58,005 nucleotides of DNA from Hyphomicrobiales bacterium (GTDB lineage: Bacteria > Pseudomonadota > Alphaproteobacteria > Rhizobiales > Xanthobacteraceae): positions 127,530 through 185,534 of the forward strand of contig PLBP01000007.1 in assembly GCA_003135415.1 (NCBI GenBank). Direction: 5' to 3'. The notes below the pieces were generated by a model. It saw only the letters and a list, made by a program, of their open reading frames with translations. It did no database searches and was not told where the DNA came from. The translations under genes were made by a program, and so were the position numbers. Below are positions 49,079-58,005 of this stretch, in pieces (positions within the stretch are counted from its first letter, which is position 1; every line of letters begins with the position of its first letter).

Positions 49079-49575
49079 TCACGACCTCATCAGCTTGCAT
49101 TCGGGAGCCGCGACCCTGAAGCGCTGCATCGAGGATTTGACCAATTCCTGTGTCTTCTCGTTATAAGTCGAAAGGTAGTTCGGCTCCGCCTTCACCTTCT
49201 CGCACAGATACGGCAAGTGATATTTCAAATCATACGCGTATGACTCCCGCCACTCGCCTTTTCCTTCGAGCGTGAGCATCGCCTCCTCGCAGGCATAAAG
49301 AAAATAGCTGACGAAGTTTTCGTAGCGCACCAGCTCGTCCTTGCCGGCCGATTTGATCTTGGCGTAATCGGGCACCGAATAGCCCGGATTTTTGAACGCC
49401 ATGTCCATGTAGCCGAGATAGGTCTGGCGCGCGCTCGCGGCGCGGCTGTTGTTTCTGATTTCGTTGATTTGAAAAAGCACCGCGGCAAATCCGCACGCGG
49501 CGATCAGCGCCGAGGCGATTTGCGCGCCGTTTCCCAGTTTCTGCCACCATGTGGTTTTTTTCGCCGCCATCGCAT

Positions 49576-49579
<4 letters not shown>
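49079..49579 (-). CDS. Unknown single-helix membrane protein between nuoF and nuoG
   Basis: 166 residues: a basic N-terminus, one hydrophobic helix (about 22-38, [18 protein letters not shown]) and a hydrophilic domain with many Tyr and acidic residues ([30 protein letters not shown]). GTG 49579 overlaps the nuoF stop by 4 bases; ATG 49570 is an alternative. It looks like the one-helix plus helical-domain proteins found scattered in proteobacteria, but I cannot assign a family. The 94 bases between it and the next gene hold nothing evident. Confidence 0.75.
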
Positions 49580-50877
<1,298 letters not shown>

Positions 50878-50878
50878 G

Positions 50879-51478
50879 TTATTTCCCCACCGATTTCAGC
50901 GTCGTCGGCCCGCCGACCGGCGCGGAAAACTGGCGGTCGATCTGCGGACCGGGCTTTGGATTTTTTCCAGCCGCGAGATTATCGAGCAGCTTCTCGAAAT
51001 TCTCCGGCGTCAAATCCTCATAATAGTCGTAGTTGATCTGCGCCATCGGCGCGTTGACGCAAGCGCCGAGGCACTCGACCTCGCGCCACGAGAACATCCC
51101 GTCGGCCGAGACATGCTCCTGCTCGCCGATCCGCCGCTGACAAACTTTCCTGATGTCTTCGGCGCCGCGCAGCACACAGGGCGTCGTACCGCAAAGCTGC
51201 ACGAGATATTTCCCTACCGGCTCGAGGTTGAACATCGTGTAGAAGGTCGCGATCTCCAGCGCGCGGATATAGGGCATGCCGAGCATGTCGGCGACATAGC
51301 GGATCGCGGGCTCCTGCAGCCAGCCGCCCTGTTCCTGCGCGCGCCACAACAGCGGGATCACGGCGGAAGCCTGCCGGCCCTCCGGATATTTCGTGATCTC
51401 GCGCTTCGCCCAGGCGAGATTGTCCGGGGTGAAGGCAAAATCCTTCGGTTGCGTTTCGGCGAGGCGGCGGACGGCCAT
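50879..51478 (-). CDS. nuoE: NADH-quinone oxidoreductase subunit E
   Basis: Thioredoxin-like [2Fe-2S] subunit (cluster N1a). 199 residues; cluster ligands in CGTTPC and CLGAC, with [14 protein letters not shown] upstream. ATG 51478 shares a base with the nuoD stop (TAATG). The long open frame upstream shadows nuoD. Confidence 0.95.
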   Translation of the reverse strand: MAVRRLAETQPKDFAFTPDNLAWAKREITKYPEGRQASAVIPLLWRAQEQGGWLQEPAIRYVADMLGMPYIRALEIATFYTMFNLEPVGKYLVQLCGTTPCVLRGAEDIRKVCQRRIGEQEHVSADGMFSWREVECLGACVNAPMAQINYDYYEDLTPENFEKLLDNLAAGKNPKPGPQIDRQFSAPVGGPTTLKSVGK

Positions 51479-52662
51479 TAGCGATCGACCTCCCCGAACA
51501 CGATGTCGATCGAGCCGAGCACGGCCGAGACGTCGGCGAGCATGTGGCCGCGGCAGAGAAAGTCCATCGCCTGCAAATGCGCGAAGCCCGGCGCACGGAT
51601 CTTGCAGCGATAGGGCCGGTTGGTTCCGTCGGCGATGAGATAGACGCCGAACTCGCCTTTCGGCGCTTCGACCGCGGCGTACACTTCGCCGGCCGGCACG
51701 TGATAGCCCTCGGTATAAAGTTTGAAGTGATGGATCAGCGCTTCCATCGAGCGCTTCATCTGCTCGCGCTTCGGCGGCACGATCTTGTTGTCGGGGTGCG
51801 AGACCGGCCCCTTCTCGCGGTTGAGCTTCTCGATGCATTGTTTCACGATTTTTATCGACTGCCGCATCTCTTCCATGCGGATGCAGTAGCGGTCGTAGCA
51901 ATCGCCGTTCTTGCCGACCGGAATATCGAAGTCGAACTCGTCGTAGCATTCGTAAGGTTGCGCCTTGCGCAGGTCCCAGGCCGCACCTGAGCCTCGCACC
52001 ATGACGCCGGAAAAGCCCCAGGCCCAGGCGTCTTCGAGTTTCACCACGCCAATGTCGACATTGCGCTGTTTGAAGATGCGGCTGCCGGTGAGGAGCCCTT
52101 CGAGATCGTCGCACACTTTCAGGAACGGATCGCAAAACGCAGTGATGTCGTCGATGAGCTTTTGCGGCAAATCCTGATGCACGCCGCCGGGCCGGAAATA
52201 GGCCGCGTGCATGCGGGAGCCCGAGGCCCGCTCGTAGAACACCATCAGCTTTTCGCGCTCCTCGAAGCCCCAGAGCGGCGGCGTGAGCGCGCCGACGTCC
52301 AGCGCCTGCGTGGTCACGTTCAGCATATGCGACAACAGCCGGCCGATTTCCGAGTACAGCACGCGGATCAATTGTCCGCGTCTCGGCACTTCGATGCCGA
52401 GGAGGCGCTCCGTCGCCAGGCAAAAAGCGTGCTCTTGGTTCATCGGCGCGACATAATCGAGCCGGTCGAAATAGGGCATCGCCTGAAGATAGGTTTTGTA
52501 TTCGATCAATTTCTCGGTGCCGCGGTGCAGGAGCCCGATATGCGGATCGACGCGCTCGACCACTTCGCCGTCGAGCTCGAGCACAAGGCGCAAGACGCCG
52601 TGGGCCGCGGGATGTTGCGGCCCGAAATTGATCTGGAAATTGCGGAGCGCGCCCTCAGTCAT
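51478..52662 (-). CDS. nuoD: NADH-quinone oxidoreductase subunit D
   Basis: Hydrogenase-like subunit forming the quinone site with NuoB. 394 residues: [19 protein letters not shown] near the N-terminus (His and surrounding loop), [20 protein letters not shown] with the quinone-site Tyr, and [20 protein letters not shown] at the C-terminus. It is a separate gene, not fused to nuoC. Its ATG overlaps the stop of the thioesterase gene (TGATG). Confidence 0.97.
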   Translation of the reverse strand: MTEGALRNFQINFGPQHPAAHGVLRLVLELDGEVVERVDPHIGLLHRGTEKLIEYKTYLQAMPYFDRLDYVAPMNQEHAFCLATERLLGIEVPRRGQLIRVLYSEIGRLLSHMLNVTTQALDVGALTPPLWGFEEREKLMVFYERASGSRMHAAYFRPGGVHQDLPQKLIDDITAFCDPFLKVCDDLEGLLTGSRIFKQRNVDIGVVKLEDAWAWGFSGVMVRGSGAAWDLRKAQPYECYDEFDFDIPVGKNGDCYDRYCIRMEEMRQSIKIVKQCIEKLNREKGPVSHPDNKIVPPKREQMKRSMEALIHHFKLYTEGYHVPAGEVYAAVEAPKGEFGVYLIADGTNRPYRCKIRAPGFAHLQAMDFLCRGHMLADVSAVLGSIDIVFGEVDR

Positions 52663-53102
52663 CAACCCGCTCCCGCCAGCGCCTGCGCGCGCTTTGCCTT
52701 ATCAGCGACGCGGGCGTTGAACTTGTCCCACTTTACGACGAAGCGCTCGTGCTCGCCGCCGCCGATCTTGTCGATGCCATCATGACCGCTGACGCCAAAG
52801 CGCACCTTTGGCCCTTCGACCCCGACGCATTCGGCCTGAACCGTGATGGTCATGCCGGGTAGTGTCGCGGCATCGTGAGAAAAGTCGACGTGAGTGCCGA
52901 GGCTTCCCTCGCCCGGATCGAGATGATCGGCAAGAAGCTCGGTGCAGGCCCACTCGAACAGGCCGACCATGAAGCCGGTGGCGAAGACTTCGGGCATTGC
53001 CTGAAAGCTCGCCGCCTCCGGATAGAGATGCGGCACCGTCTTGTTCTTCGGCACCTTGAAGGAGAGCGTGCGCTTCAGGCCGGGCGTGAGCGTCGGTTTC
53101 AT
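52662..53102 (-). CDS. FlK-like acyl-CoA thioesterase inside the nuo operon
   Basis: 146-residue hotdog thioesterase most like the fluoroacetyl-CoA thioesterase FlK of Streptomyces cattleya. From memory of FlK, the alignment needs no gaps and keeps the same numbering: T42 and E50 in [15 protein letters not shown]69 and H76 in [13 protein letters not shown], and R120 in GEHERF. The FlK lid residue Phe36 is Met here. The end KWDKFNARV also matches. It overlaps the nuoC stop by 4 bases (ATGA) and the nuoD start by one (TGATG), so it is translated as part of the complex I operon. True substrate is unknown; fluoroacetyl-CoA is one possibility, and without Phe36 another small acyl-CoA is as likely. 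Confidence 0.88.
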   Translation of the reverse strand: MKPTLTPGLKRTLSFKVPKNKTVPHLYPEAASFQAMPEVFATGFMVGLFEWACTELLADHLDPGEGSLGTHVDFSHDAATLPGMTITVQAECVGVEGPKVRFGVSGHDGIDKIGGGEHERFVVKWDKFNARVADKAKRAQALAGAG

Positions 53103-53722
53103 GCCGGGCCCTTCCCGTTGCCGCCCTTCGCCTTCTCGTCGCCGGGTAGCCCGTAGTCGGTCCCTTCCCACGGCGAAAGAAAATCGAAGTTGCGAAATTC
53201 CTGCGTGAGCTTCACCGGCTCATAGACCACGCGTTTCTGCTCGTCGTCGTAGCGCACCTCGACAAAGCCGGTGAGTGGGAAGTCCTTCCGCATCGGATGG
53301 CCATCGAAGCCGTAATCCGTGAGCAGGCGGCGCAATTCGGGGTGCCCGGTGAACAGAATGCCGTAGAGGTCGTAGGCCTCGCGCTCGAACCAGTTAGCCC
53401 CGACATAGACCGAGCAGATTGAGGGCACCGGCGTCGCCTCGTCGGTCTCCACCTTCACGCGCGCGCGGAGATTGTGCTTGGGCGAAAGCAGGTGATAGAC
53501 GACATCGAAGCGCTTCTCGCGCTCGGGCCAGTCGACGCCGCAAATGTCGATGATGCTCCAGAACCAGCAGCGCGGGTCGTGGCACAAAAGCCGCGCGACA
53601 TCCTCGATCGCCTCGCGCTTCGCATGAATCGTGAGTTCGCCACGCGCGATCTCGAAGCCGCGCACCGCGTTGGGAAACGTACGGCTCACATGTTCGCCGA
53701 TCTCGCGCAGCTTTTCTTCCAT
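53099..53722 (-). CDS. nuoC: NADH-quinone oxidoreductase subunit C
   Basis: 30-kDa peripheral subunit that binds NuoD. 207 residues: [20 protein letters not shown] and [26 protein letters not shown] are the family signature. The start lies 11 bases after nuoB. Normally nuoD follows directly; here the thioesterase gene intervenes. Confidence 0.96.
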   Translation of the reverse strand: MEEKLREIGEHVSRTFPNAVRGFEIARGELTIHAKREAIEDVARLLCHDPRCWFWSIIDICGVDWPEREKRFDVVYHLLSPKHNLRARVKVETDEATPVPSICSVYVGANWFEREAYDLYGILFTGHPELRRLLTDYGFDGHPMRKDFPLTGFVEVRYDDEQKRVVYEPVKLTQEFRNFDFLSPWEGTDYGLPGDEKAKGGNGKGPA

Positions 53723-53733
53723 GACTTGCCGTC

Positions 53734-54294
53734 TCAGCGCTCGATCGTGCCGGTGCGGCGGATTTTTTTCTGCAGCAGGAGCACGCCGTACAAAAGCGCT
53801 TCCGCGGTCGGCGGGCAGCCCGGGACGTAAATGTCAACCGGCACGATACGATCGCAGCCGCGCACCACCGCATAGGAATAATGATAATAGCCGCCGCCAT
53901 TCGCGCACGATCCCATCGAGATCACATAGCGCGGCTCCGGCATTTGGTCGTAAACCTTGCGCAGCGCCGGCGCCATCTTATTGGTCAAGGTGCCCGCGAC
54001 GATCATCACGTCGGATTGGCGTGGCGATGCCCGCGGCGCGAAGCCGAAGCGCTCGGCGTCATAGCGCGGCATCGACATCTGAATCATCTCGACCGCGCAG
54101 CAGGCGAGCCCGAAGGTCATCCACATCAAGGAGCCGGTGCGCGCCCAGGTGATGAGATCGTCGGAGGCCGCGACGAAAAAGCCCTTGTCGCCGAGTTCGT
54201 CGCTGAGCCCGGAGAAAAACGGGTCGCGCTCCGCGACCGCGCTACCGGAGCGCGGGTCGATGATCTTGTTCGCCGCGGGAGCGATCAATCCCAT
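53734..54294 (-). CDS. nuoB: NADH-quinone oxidoreductase subunit B
   Basis: Holds terminal cluster N2, the electron donor to quinone. 186 residues: adjacent Cys pair in [14 protein letters not shown], then [20 protein letters not shown] and [15 protein letters not shown] supplying the other ligands. ATG 54294 lies inside the nuoA 3' end (about 10 bases overlap). Confidence 0.97.
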   Translation of the reverse strand: MGLIAPAANKIIDPRSGSAVAERDPFFSGLSDELGDKGFFVAASDDLITWARTGSLMWMTFGLACCAVEMIQMSMPRYDAERFGFAPRASPRQSDVMIVAGTLTNKMAPALRKVYDQMPEPRYVISMGSCANGGGYYHYSYAVVRGCDRIVPVDIYVPGCPPTAEALLYGVLLLQKKIRRTGTIER

Positions 54295-54650
54295 TCCAGC
54301 GCTCCCTTTCTCCACTCATAAATAAAGCCGATGGTGAGCACTCCCAAAAACACCATCATCGCCCAGAAGCCGAAAGCGCCGAGTTCCCCGAACGTAATCG
54401 CCCAGGGAAACAGGAATGCGACTTCGAGATCGAAAATGATGAAAAGGAGCGCGACAAGGTAGAAGCGCACGTCGAATTTCATGCGCGCGTCGTCGAAGGC
54501 ATTGAAGCCACACTCATAAGCCGAAAGCTTTTCGGGATCGGGCCGCGAAAAGGCGACCAAAAAAGGCGAGATCAGGAGCGCGAGCCCGATGAAGGTCGCA
54601 ACGCCGATGAACACGGCGACAGGCAGATAGTCCTGGATCAGGGCGTCCAT
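54285..54650 (-). CDS. nuoA: NADH-quinone oxidoreductase subunit A
   Basis: Three-helix membrane subunit near the quinone site, first gene of the operon. 121 residues from ATG 54650 ([20 protein letters not shown]). [20 protein letters not shown] and [15 protein letters not shown] are diagnostic. The operon promoter should lie in the 231-base spacer to the divergent TPR pseudogene. Confidence 0.95.
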   Translation of the reverse strand: MDALIQDYLPVAVFIGVATFIGLALLISPFLVAFSRPDPEKLSAYECGFNAFDDARMKFDVRFYLVALLFIIFDLEVAFLFPWAITFGELGAFGFWAMMVFLGVLTIGFIYEWRKGALEWD

Positions 54651-54881
54651 GGGGGCCTCGCGCGGGCGCTTTCCCGGCACCGCCCCCGTGGCGTGGTTTT
54701 GATCTCTAGGGGGGCGCCTTCCGACCTCGCAGATGCGAATAATTCGAAAGACAGCCTAGGGCTTAACCCACGCCTAGCGGCTAAGCAAGGCCGCCAAAGG
54801 ACGGTCTCCCATGCTTTCTCGACAGTCAGGCCGCGCGATGCGGTAATTTGCAAACACCGAGGCGATTCGAGCTGCTCCACG
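54651..54881. promoter_or_regulatory. Divergent spacer upstream of nuoA
   Basis: 231 bases between nuoA and the TPR pseudogene. It must contain the nuo promoter on the minus strand. No operator or confident -35/-10 pair was recognised. Confidence 0.4.
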
Positions 54882-55557
54882 ATGCCGAAGCCCAAGCGCA
54901 AGAAAAAAACTGACCGTTCGCTTTCGCCCGCGCTCCTCGCCGCCTTCGAATTGCACAGGCAGGGGGCGCCTCGACGGGGCGGAAGCGGGCTATCGCGACG
55001 TGCTGAAGGACGATCCCGCCAATTGGCAGCGGCTGCATCAGCTGGGCGAAATCCATCTCGCGCGCGGACAATATGTCGAGGCGCTGCAATTCCTCGGCGC
55101 CGCGATGAAAGCAAACCCGGCTTCGCCCGAGGCCGCCTCGAATTATGGCTTCGTGTTGCGCCATCTCAAGCGCGACAATTAGGCGATCGGCTATTTCGAT
55201 CGCGCGCTCATTTTACAGCCCGGCTATGTGCCGGCGCTGCTGACGCGTGGCGTTTCGTTGCAGCGCCTGGGGCGGCGCGAAGAAACGCTCAAAAGCCTCG
55301 AGCGCGCGATCGAACTCGATCCGAAAAATCCCAAGGCGCACTATAATCGCGCCAACGTTTTGCACGAGCTGAAACGCTTCGACGAGGCGCTGGATAGCTT
55401 CGCCCGAACGATCGCCTTGGATCCCGGCTACGCCGACGCCCACTTCAATGAAGGCATGACGCGGCTATTGATTGGAGATTTTTCCGCGGATTTGAAAAAA
55501 AATACGAATGGCGCTGGAAGGCAAAACTGGCGATTGGAACAGCGTGATCGAACGCAT
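54882..55557 (+). pseudogene. Decayed TPR-repeat protein gene
   Basis: ATG 54882 opens MPKPKRKKKTDRSLSPALLA and loses frame at the G-run 54962-54966, where one extra G is present. In the corrected frame it reads TPR units (EIHLARGQYVEALQFLGAAM, then ALILQPGYVPALLTRG, then AIELDPKNPKAHYNRANVLH) but meets TAG at 55180-55182. A second frameshift at the A-run near 55495-55502 separates it from the KKYEWRWKAKL segment usual before a glycosyltransferase-41-like domain, and the gene ends there. At least three lesions plus a lost C-terminus make it non-functional. A TPR protein of the peptide- or sugar-transfer type is likely. Confidence 0.8.
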
Positions 55558-55638
55558 AAGCCGCGAACTCGCGGGTCGAAAATAATATTTTTCTGAACGC
55601 GCCAACTCAGTAACGCGGCCGGCGTGAACATTCACCCG

Positions 55639-56655
55639 CTATTGCACCGGTTTGCTCTTGTCGCCCGGCGCTGGCGGCGGCTTCTGCTGTTGCTGGACAC
55701 GCGGCTGGACGGTTTGTTGCTGAACATGTGGCTGGATGTTCTGTTGCTGAACGCGCGGCTGCACATTCTGCTGCTGAATGCGCGGCTGATTATTCTGAAC
55801 GCCGGGATTATTCTGGCCGCCTTGCTGCTGAAAAGTTTTTTGCTGGAACTTTTCTTCATGCAGCGTTTTCTGCTGCGTGTTTTGCTGTTGAATGCCTTGG
55901 CTGCGGATCTGATTGTTCTGCGAATTGTCCTTCGGCTGGAACGTCTTTCGCGAGTCGTCCTTAGACTGGAATGTTTTCCGCGATTCGCCCTTCGGCTGGA
56001 ATGTCTTCCGCGCGTCGTCCTTGGGCTGCAATGTCTTCTGCGAGCCATCTTTCGGCGTGATCTGCTTCTGCACACCTTGGTTCTGGAGCTGACTTCCTGG
56101 CGTTCCCCCGAAATTCTTCGACCGGGTCTCGATGCCGACGCCACGCGCCGCGAGCGGTGCATTGGCACCCAATTGTCCACGCTGGCCCTTCTGCAACGGC
56201 TTCAACGGCGCGAAGTGATCGTTCGGCTGAATAAAACGGCCGCCCTCGCGGATCGAGACGCGGGTGCGTTCGCGATCGCGGAAGTTTTCGCGCAGGATGA
56301 TCGCACCTACGACGCCGGCGGTGCCCGCGAGCACGATCGGCGCGATGAAAACCGGCCGAAACGGACGCCCGCTCGCGCGCGCGATGAAGGCAGGCGGCAC
56401 GCCCGGATTGACCGCGATGCGACCACCGCCCCGTAACATCACCGAGCGGTTCACGAGGAAGCTTCGATTGTAATAGGCGAAGCGCTCCCGCGGCTCCAGA
56501 AAGACCTCATAGGCTCGCGGCGCGAGCAGATCGCCCGCGCGCACGAAGGAGGCGAGATCGCCCACCGTGCGGTCGACGGCACAGTCGCACCGGGGATCGA
56601 CGACCAGCAGGCGCTCGCGCAGCGGCGCCTCGCGAGGCCAGGTGGCGGGGCTCAC
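55639..56655 (-). CDS. Chimeric reading frame: QueA-like start fused to a Gln-rich repeat protein
   Basis: From GTG 56655, which overlaps the SDR stop by 4 bases, 44 residues read like the N-terminus of tRNA queuosine enzyme QueA (RLLVVDP, DLASFVRAGDLL). After about 56523 the text changes to YNRSFLVNRSVMLRGGGRI, a helix near PVFIAPIVLAGTAGVVGAII, then a long Lys/Gln-rich tail with two tandem repeats ending VQ. QueA normally continues VVND and about 300 more residues, so it is truncated; the second part lacks its own start and any signal peptide. The rest of the frame upstream of 56655 is a shadow of the SDR gene. Codon use and GC also change at the same point. The product is probably not real as a unit. 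Confidence 0.6.
   Translation of the reverse strand: MSPATWPREAPLRERLLVVDPRCDCAVDRTVGDLASFVRAGDLLAPRAYEVFLEPRERFAYYNRSFLVNRSVMLRGGGRIAVNPGVPPAFIARASGRPFRPVFIAPIVLAGTAGVVGAIILRENFRDRERTRVSIREGGRFIQPNDHFAPLKPLQKGQRGQLGANAPLAARGVGIETRSKNFGGTPGSQLQNQGVQKQITPKDGSQKTLQPKDDARKTFQPKGESRKTFQSKDDSRKTFQPKDNSQNNQIRSQGIQQQNTQQKTLHEEKFQQKTFQQQGGQNNPGVQNNQPRIQQQNVQPRVQQQNIQPHVQQQTVQPRVQQQQKPPPAPGDKSKPVQ
55690..55797 (-). repeat. 27-bp tandem repeat, 4 copies
   Basis: Four imperfect units of 27 bases encode nine-residue repeats of the type Q-N-V-Q-P-R-V-Q-Q in the Gln-rich tail. The period is exact across the stretch. Confidence 0.75.
55931..56080 (-). repeat. 30-bp tandem repeat, about 5 copies
   Basis: Five units of exactly 30 bases encode ten-residue repeats close to K-D-D-S-R-K-T-F-Q-P. 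The first three are most alike and the last is degenerate. Confidence 0.75.
56515..56535. other. Putative junction between two genomes
   Basis: Left of here sequence and gene style are alphaproteobacterial; right of here GC rises and codons end almost always in G or C. The switch is inside one open frame, without an IS or repeat. Exact base not resolvable by eye. Confidence 0.55.
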
Positions 56656-57332
56656 GACTGCACCTCGGCCACCTGCGCCACGATGCGCGCGGCCACGTCG
56701 GCCGGATCGGCCAGCGTCGCGGGATCCGCCTCGGGGATCGCGTCGGCGTGCATCTTCGTGTTCATCTCGCCCGGATCGACGCTGAGGAAGCGCACACCCG
56801 TGCCCTCGAGCTCCGCGGCCCAGATGCGGTTCAGGTGCAGCAGCGCCGCCTTCGACACGCCGTAAGCGCCCCATCGCGGGTACGCGCTCGTCGCCGCATC
56901 CGAGGACACGTGCACCACGGTGCCGCGCCCGCGCAGCACCATGGGACCCGCGAGGGTCTTGGTGAGGCGGAACGGCCCCACCAGGTTGACCGCGAGCGTG
57001 CGCTCGAGATCCTCGCAGGCCGTGTCGAGCAGCAGGCGCAGCGGCACCGCGCCCAGCGTGCTCGCGTTGTGCACCAGCAGATCGATCGGCCCCACCAGCG
57101 CCGCTGCGGCTCCCGCGATGCGATGGATCGCCGTCTTGTCGCCGATGTCCTCGGCAAGCGCGTGCGCCTCTCCGCCGGCTGTCCGGATGCGCGCGACGGT
57201 CTGCTCGAGCGGCCCGAGCTCCCGCGCCACGAGCACCACGCGCGCCCCCTTCGCTGCGAGCGCCGCCCCGAGGGCGGCCCCCAGACCCCGGCTTCCTCCC
57301 GTCACGATGGCCCCTGCGCCTCGAAGCTCCAT
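56652..57332 (-). CDS. SDR-family oxidoreductase
   Basis: NAD(P)-dependent short-chain dehydrogenase, 226 residues in the classical layout. The cofactor motif TGGSRGLGAAL is near residues 11-21, HNAS replaces the usual NNAG near 88, and the catalytic Ser lies in HVSSDAATS with YGVSK supplying Tyr and Lys. A Gly-rich N-terminus and Arg after the Rossmann strand suggest NADP. Substrate unknown. It is followed by the QueA-like start with a 4-base overlap and is divergent from the XRE-cupin gene. Composition is much more GC-rich than the rest of the window and resembles Myxococcota. Confidence 0.88.
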   Translation of the reverse strand: MELRGAGAIVTGGSRGLGAALGAALAAKGARVVLVARELGPLEQTVARIRTAGGEAHALAEDIGDKTAIHRIAGAAAALVGPIDLLVHNASTLGAVPLRLLLDTACEDLERTLAVNLVGPFRLTKTLAGPMVLRGRGTVVHVSSDAATSAYPRWGAYGVSKAALLHLNRIWAAELEGTGVRFLSVDPGEMNTKMHADAIPEADPATLADPADVAARIVAQVAEVQS

Positions 57333-57421
57333 GGTCGCGTCCTCCAGGGATCAGCTTGAGGCCTGCGTGCCCGCACATTGGAGCCGGTGACAATCCCTTG
57401 GAAGAACGCTACTCCCTGGGA
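57333..57421. promoter_or_regulatory. Divergent promoter region of SDR and XRE-cupin genes
   Basis: An 89-base spacer between divergent starts. It would be the natural operator site if the XRE-cupin protein controls the SDR gene. I see no clear inverted repeat. Confidence 0.35.
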
Positions 57422-57970
57422 ATGGACACCGAGCTGGGGGGCCGCCTGGGCCAGAACTTGAAGCAGCTGCGCGAGACTCGGGGCGTCACGCAGGCCCAGA
57501 TGGCGAAACTGGCGGGCCTGCCGCGCGCGACCTGGGCGAACCTCGAGTCGGGGGCGGCCAACCCGACGCTCGGGGTGCTCGACCGGGTCGCCCATGCGCT
57601 GCAGGTGACGCTCGAGGAGCTGGTCGCGGTGCCGCGCTCGTCGGCGCAGCGGTACCCGAAGGGAACGCTGCCGGTGAAGCAGCGGGGGGACGTCACGGTC
57701 TACAAGCTGCTGCCCGACGCGGTGGCGGGCATGGAGATCGACCGGCTCGAGCTGCCTCCGGGTTCGCGGATGACCGGGATCCCGCACACCCCGGGCACGC
57801 GCGAGTACCTGACGTGCGAGACCGGGACGCTGGTGCTCGTTGCGTCGGGAGACCGGTTCGATCTGTCTCCGGGCGACGTCGTGGCCTTCCGGGGCGACCA
57901 GAGGCACTCGTACCTGAACCCCGGGGCGCGGGTGGCGGTGGGGTACTCGGTGGTGGCGCTGGCGAGGTAG
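57422..57970 (+). CDS. XRE-family regulator with cupin domain
   Basis: 182 residues: a helix-turn-helix of the XRE type at about 9-65 (LKQLRETRGVTQAQMAKLAG, then RATWANLESGAANPTLGVLD), a short linker, and a cupin_2 sensor barrel at about 110-178 (HTPGTREYLTCETGTLVLVA, LSPGDVVAFRGDQRHSYLNP). Such proteins act as small-molecule-responsive repressors or activators. ATG 57422 is chosen by homology; the open frame upstream is unrelated. Divergent from the SDR gene, which it may regulate. Composition is Myxococcota-like. The last 35 bases of the window carry no gene. Confidence 0.88.
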   Translation: MDTELGGRLGQNLKQLRETRGVTQAQMAKLAGLPRATWANLESGAANPTLGVLDRVAHALQVTLEELVAVPRSSAQRYPKGTLPVKQRGDVTVYKLLPDAVAGMEIDRLELPPGSRMTGIPHTPGTREYLTCETGTLVLVASGDRFDLSPGDVVAFRGDQRHSYLNPGARVAVGYSVVALAR

Positions 57971-58005
57971 GCGAGACCGGGGATCAGTCGCCCGTCGCCC
58001 CGGGG

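Noticed and set aside
50879-52423. 514-codon frame suggesting a nuoD-nuoE fusion
   Set aside because: Residues before ATG 51478 are a frame shadow of nuoD; NuoE itself is 199 residues.
55690-56080. CRISPR array
   Set aside because: Repeats are contiguous, coding and imperfect, with no spacers.

Overview
The window looks like a chromosomal segment of an alphaproteobacterium, most likely Hyphomicrobiales (Rhizobiales). The evidence is gene order and gene types: trpG-trpD-trpC-moaC-moeA-lexA; a complete rpsB-tsf-pyrH-frr-uppS-cdsA-dxr-rseP-bamA-lpxD-fabZ-lpxA-lpxI-lpxB run; a 14-subunit nuo operon continuing into birA-rnj; and mce-DUF1467-proS-lolC-lolD-dnaE. Supporting details are a short ProRS, a long RpsB, LpxI instead of LpxH, and a LexA box of the alphaproteobacterial GTTC-N7-GTTC type. 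GC is high throughout and almost all of the window is tightly packed core genome. I saw no rRNA, tRNA, CRISPR array, insertion sequence or prophage.

Layout. 48-4069 holds tryptophan genes (trpE, G, D, C), followed by molybdenum-cofactor genes (moaC, moeA) and lexA with its operator. 6685-8418 is a rearranged spacer: a truncated, nonsense-mutated comEC remnant, then a cyclopropane-fatty-acid synthase gene bracketed by imperfect ~45-bp direct repeats, then gltX. gltA follows, then a FabH of Bacteroidota type facing it. 12502-26965 (minus strand) is the translation / isoprenoid / lipid A / outer-membrane assembly block, read from rpsB down to lpxB. An orphan HWE histidine kinase sits between rpsB and dnaE. 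27929-35763 (minus) carries dnaE, lolD, lolC, proS, a DUF1467 gene and a methylmalonyl-CoA epimerase gene. A small plus-strand pair (PaaI thioesterase and FUSC-like membrane protein) separates this from rnj-birA and the nuo operon (39192-54650, minus). The right end has a decayed TPR gene and a Gln-rich repeat protein.

The most interesting local feature is a thioesterase gene translationally coupled between nuoC and nuoD. Its product aligns without gaps, residue for residue, to the catalytic positions I remember for the fluoroacetyl-CoA thioesterase FlK (T42, E50, G69, H76, R120), but has Met at the Phe36 lid position. Two further unknown proteins sit between nuoF and nuoG in the same operon.

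Both ends look foreign. The first gene (trpE) resembles Verrucomicrobia-type TrpE rather than the usual alphaproteobacterial form. From about 56,520 to the end the sequence switches to very GC-rich, Myxococcota-like genes (a QueA-type N-terminus, an SDR, an XRE-cupin regulator), and the switch falls inside one reading frame. A chimeric contig must be excluded before these ends are read as gene transfer. All names come from reading the translations; no database search was run.
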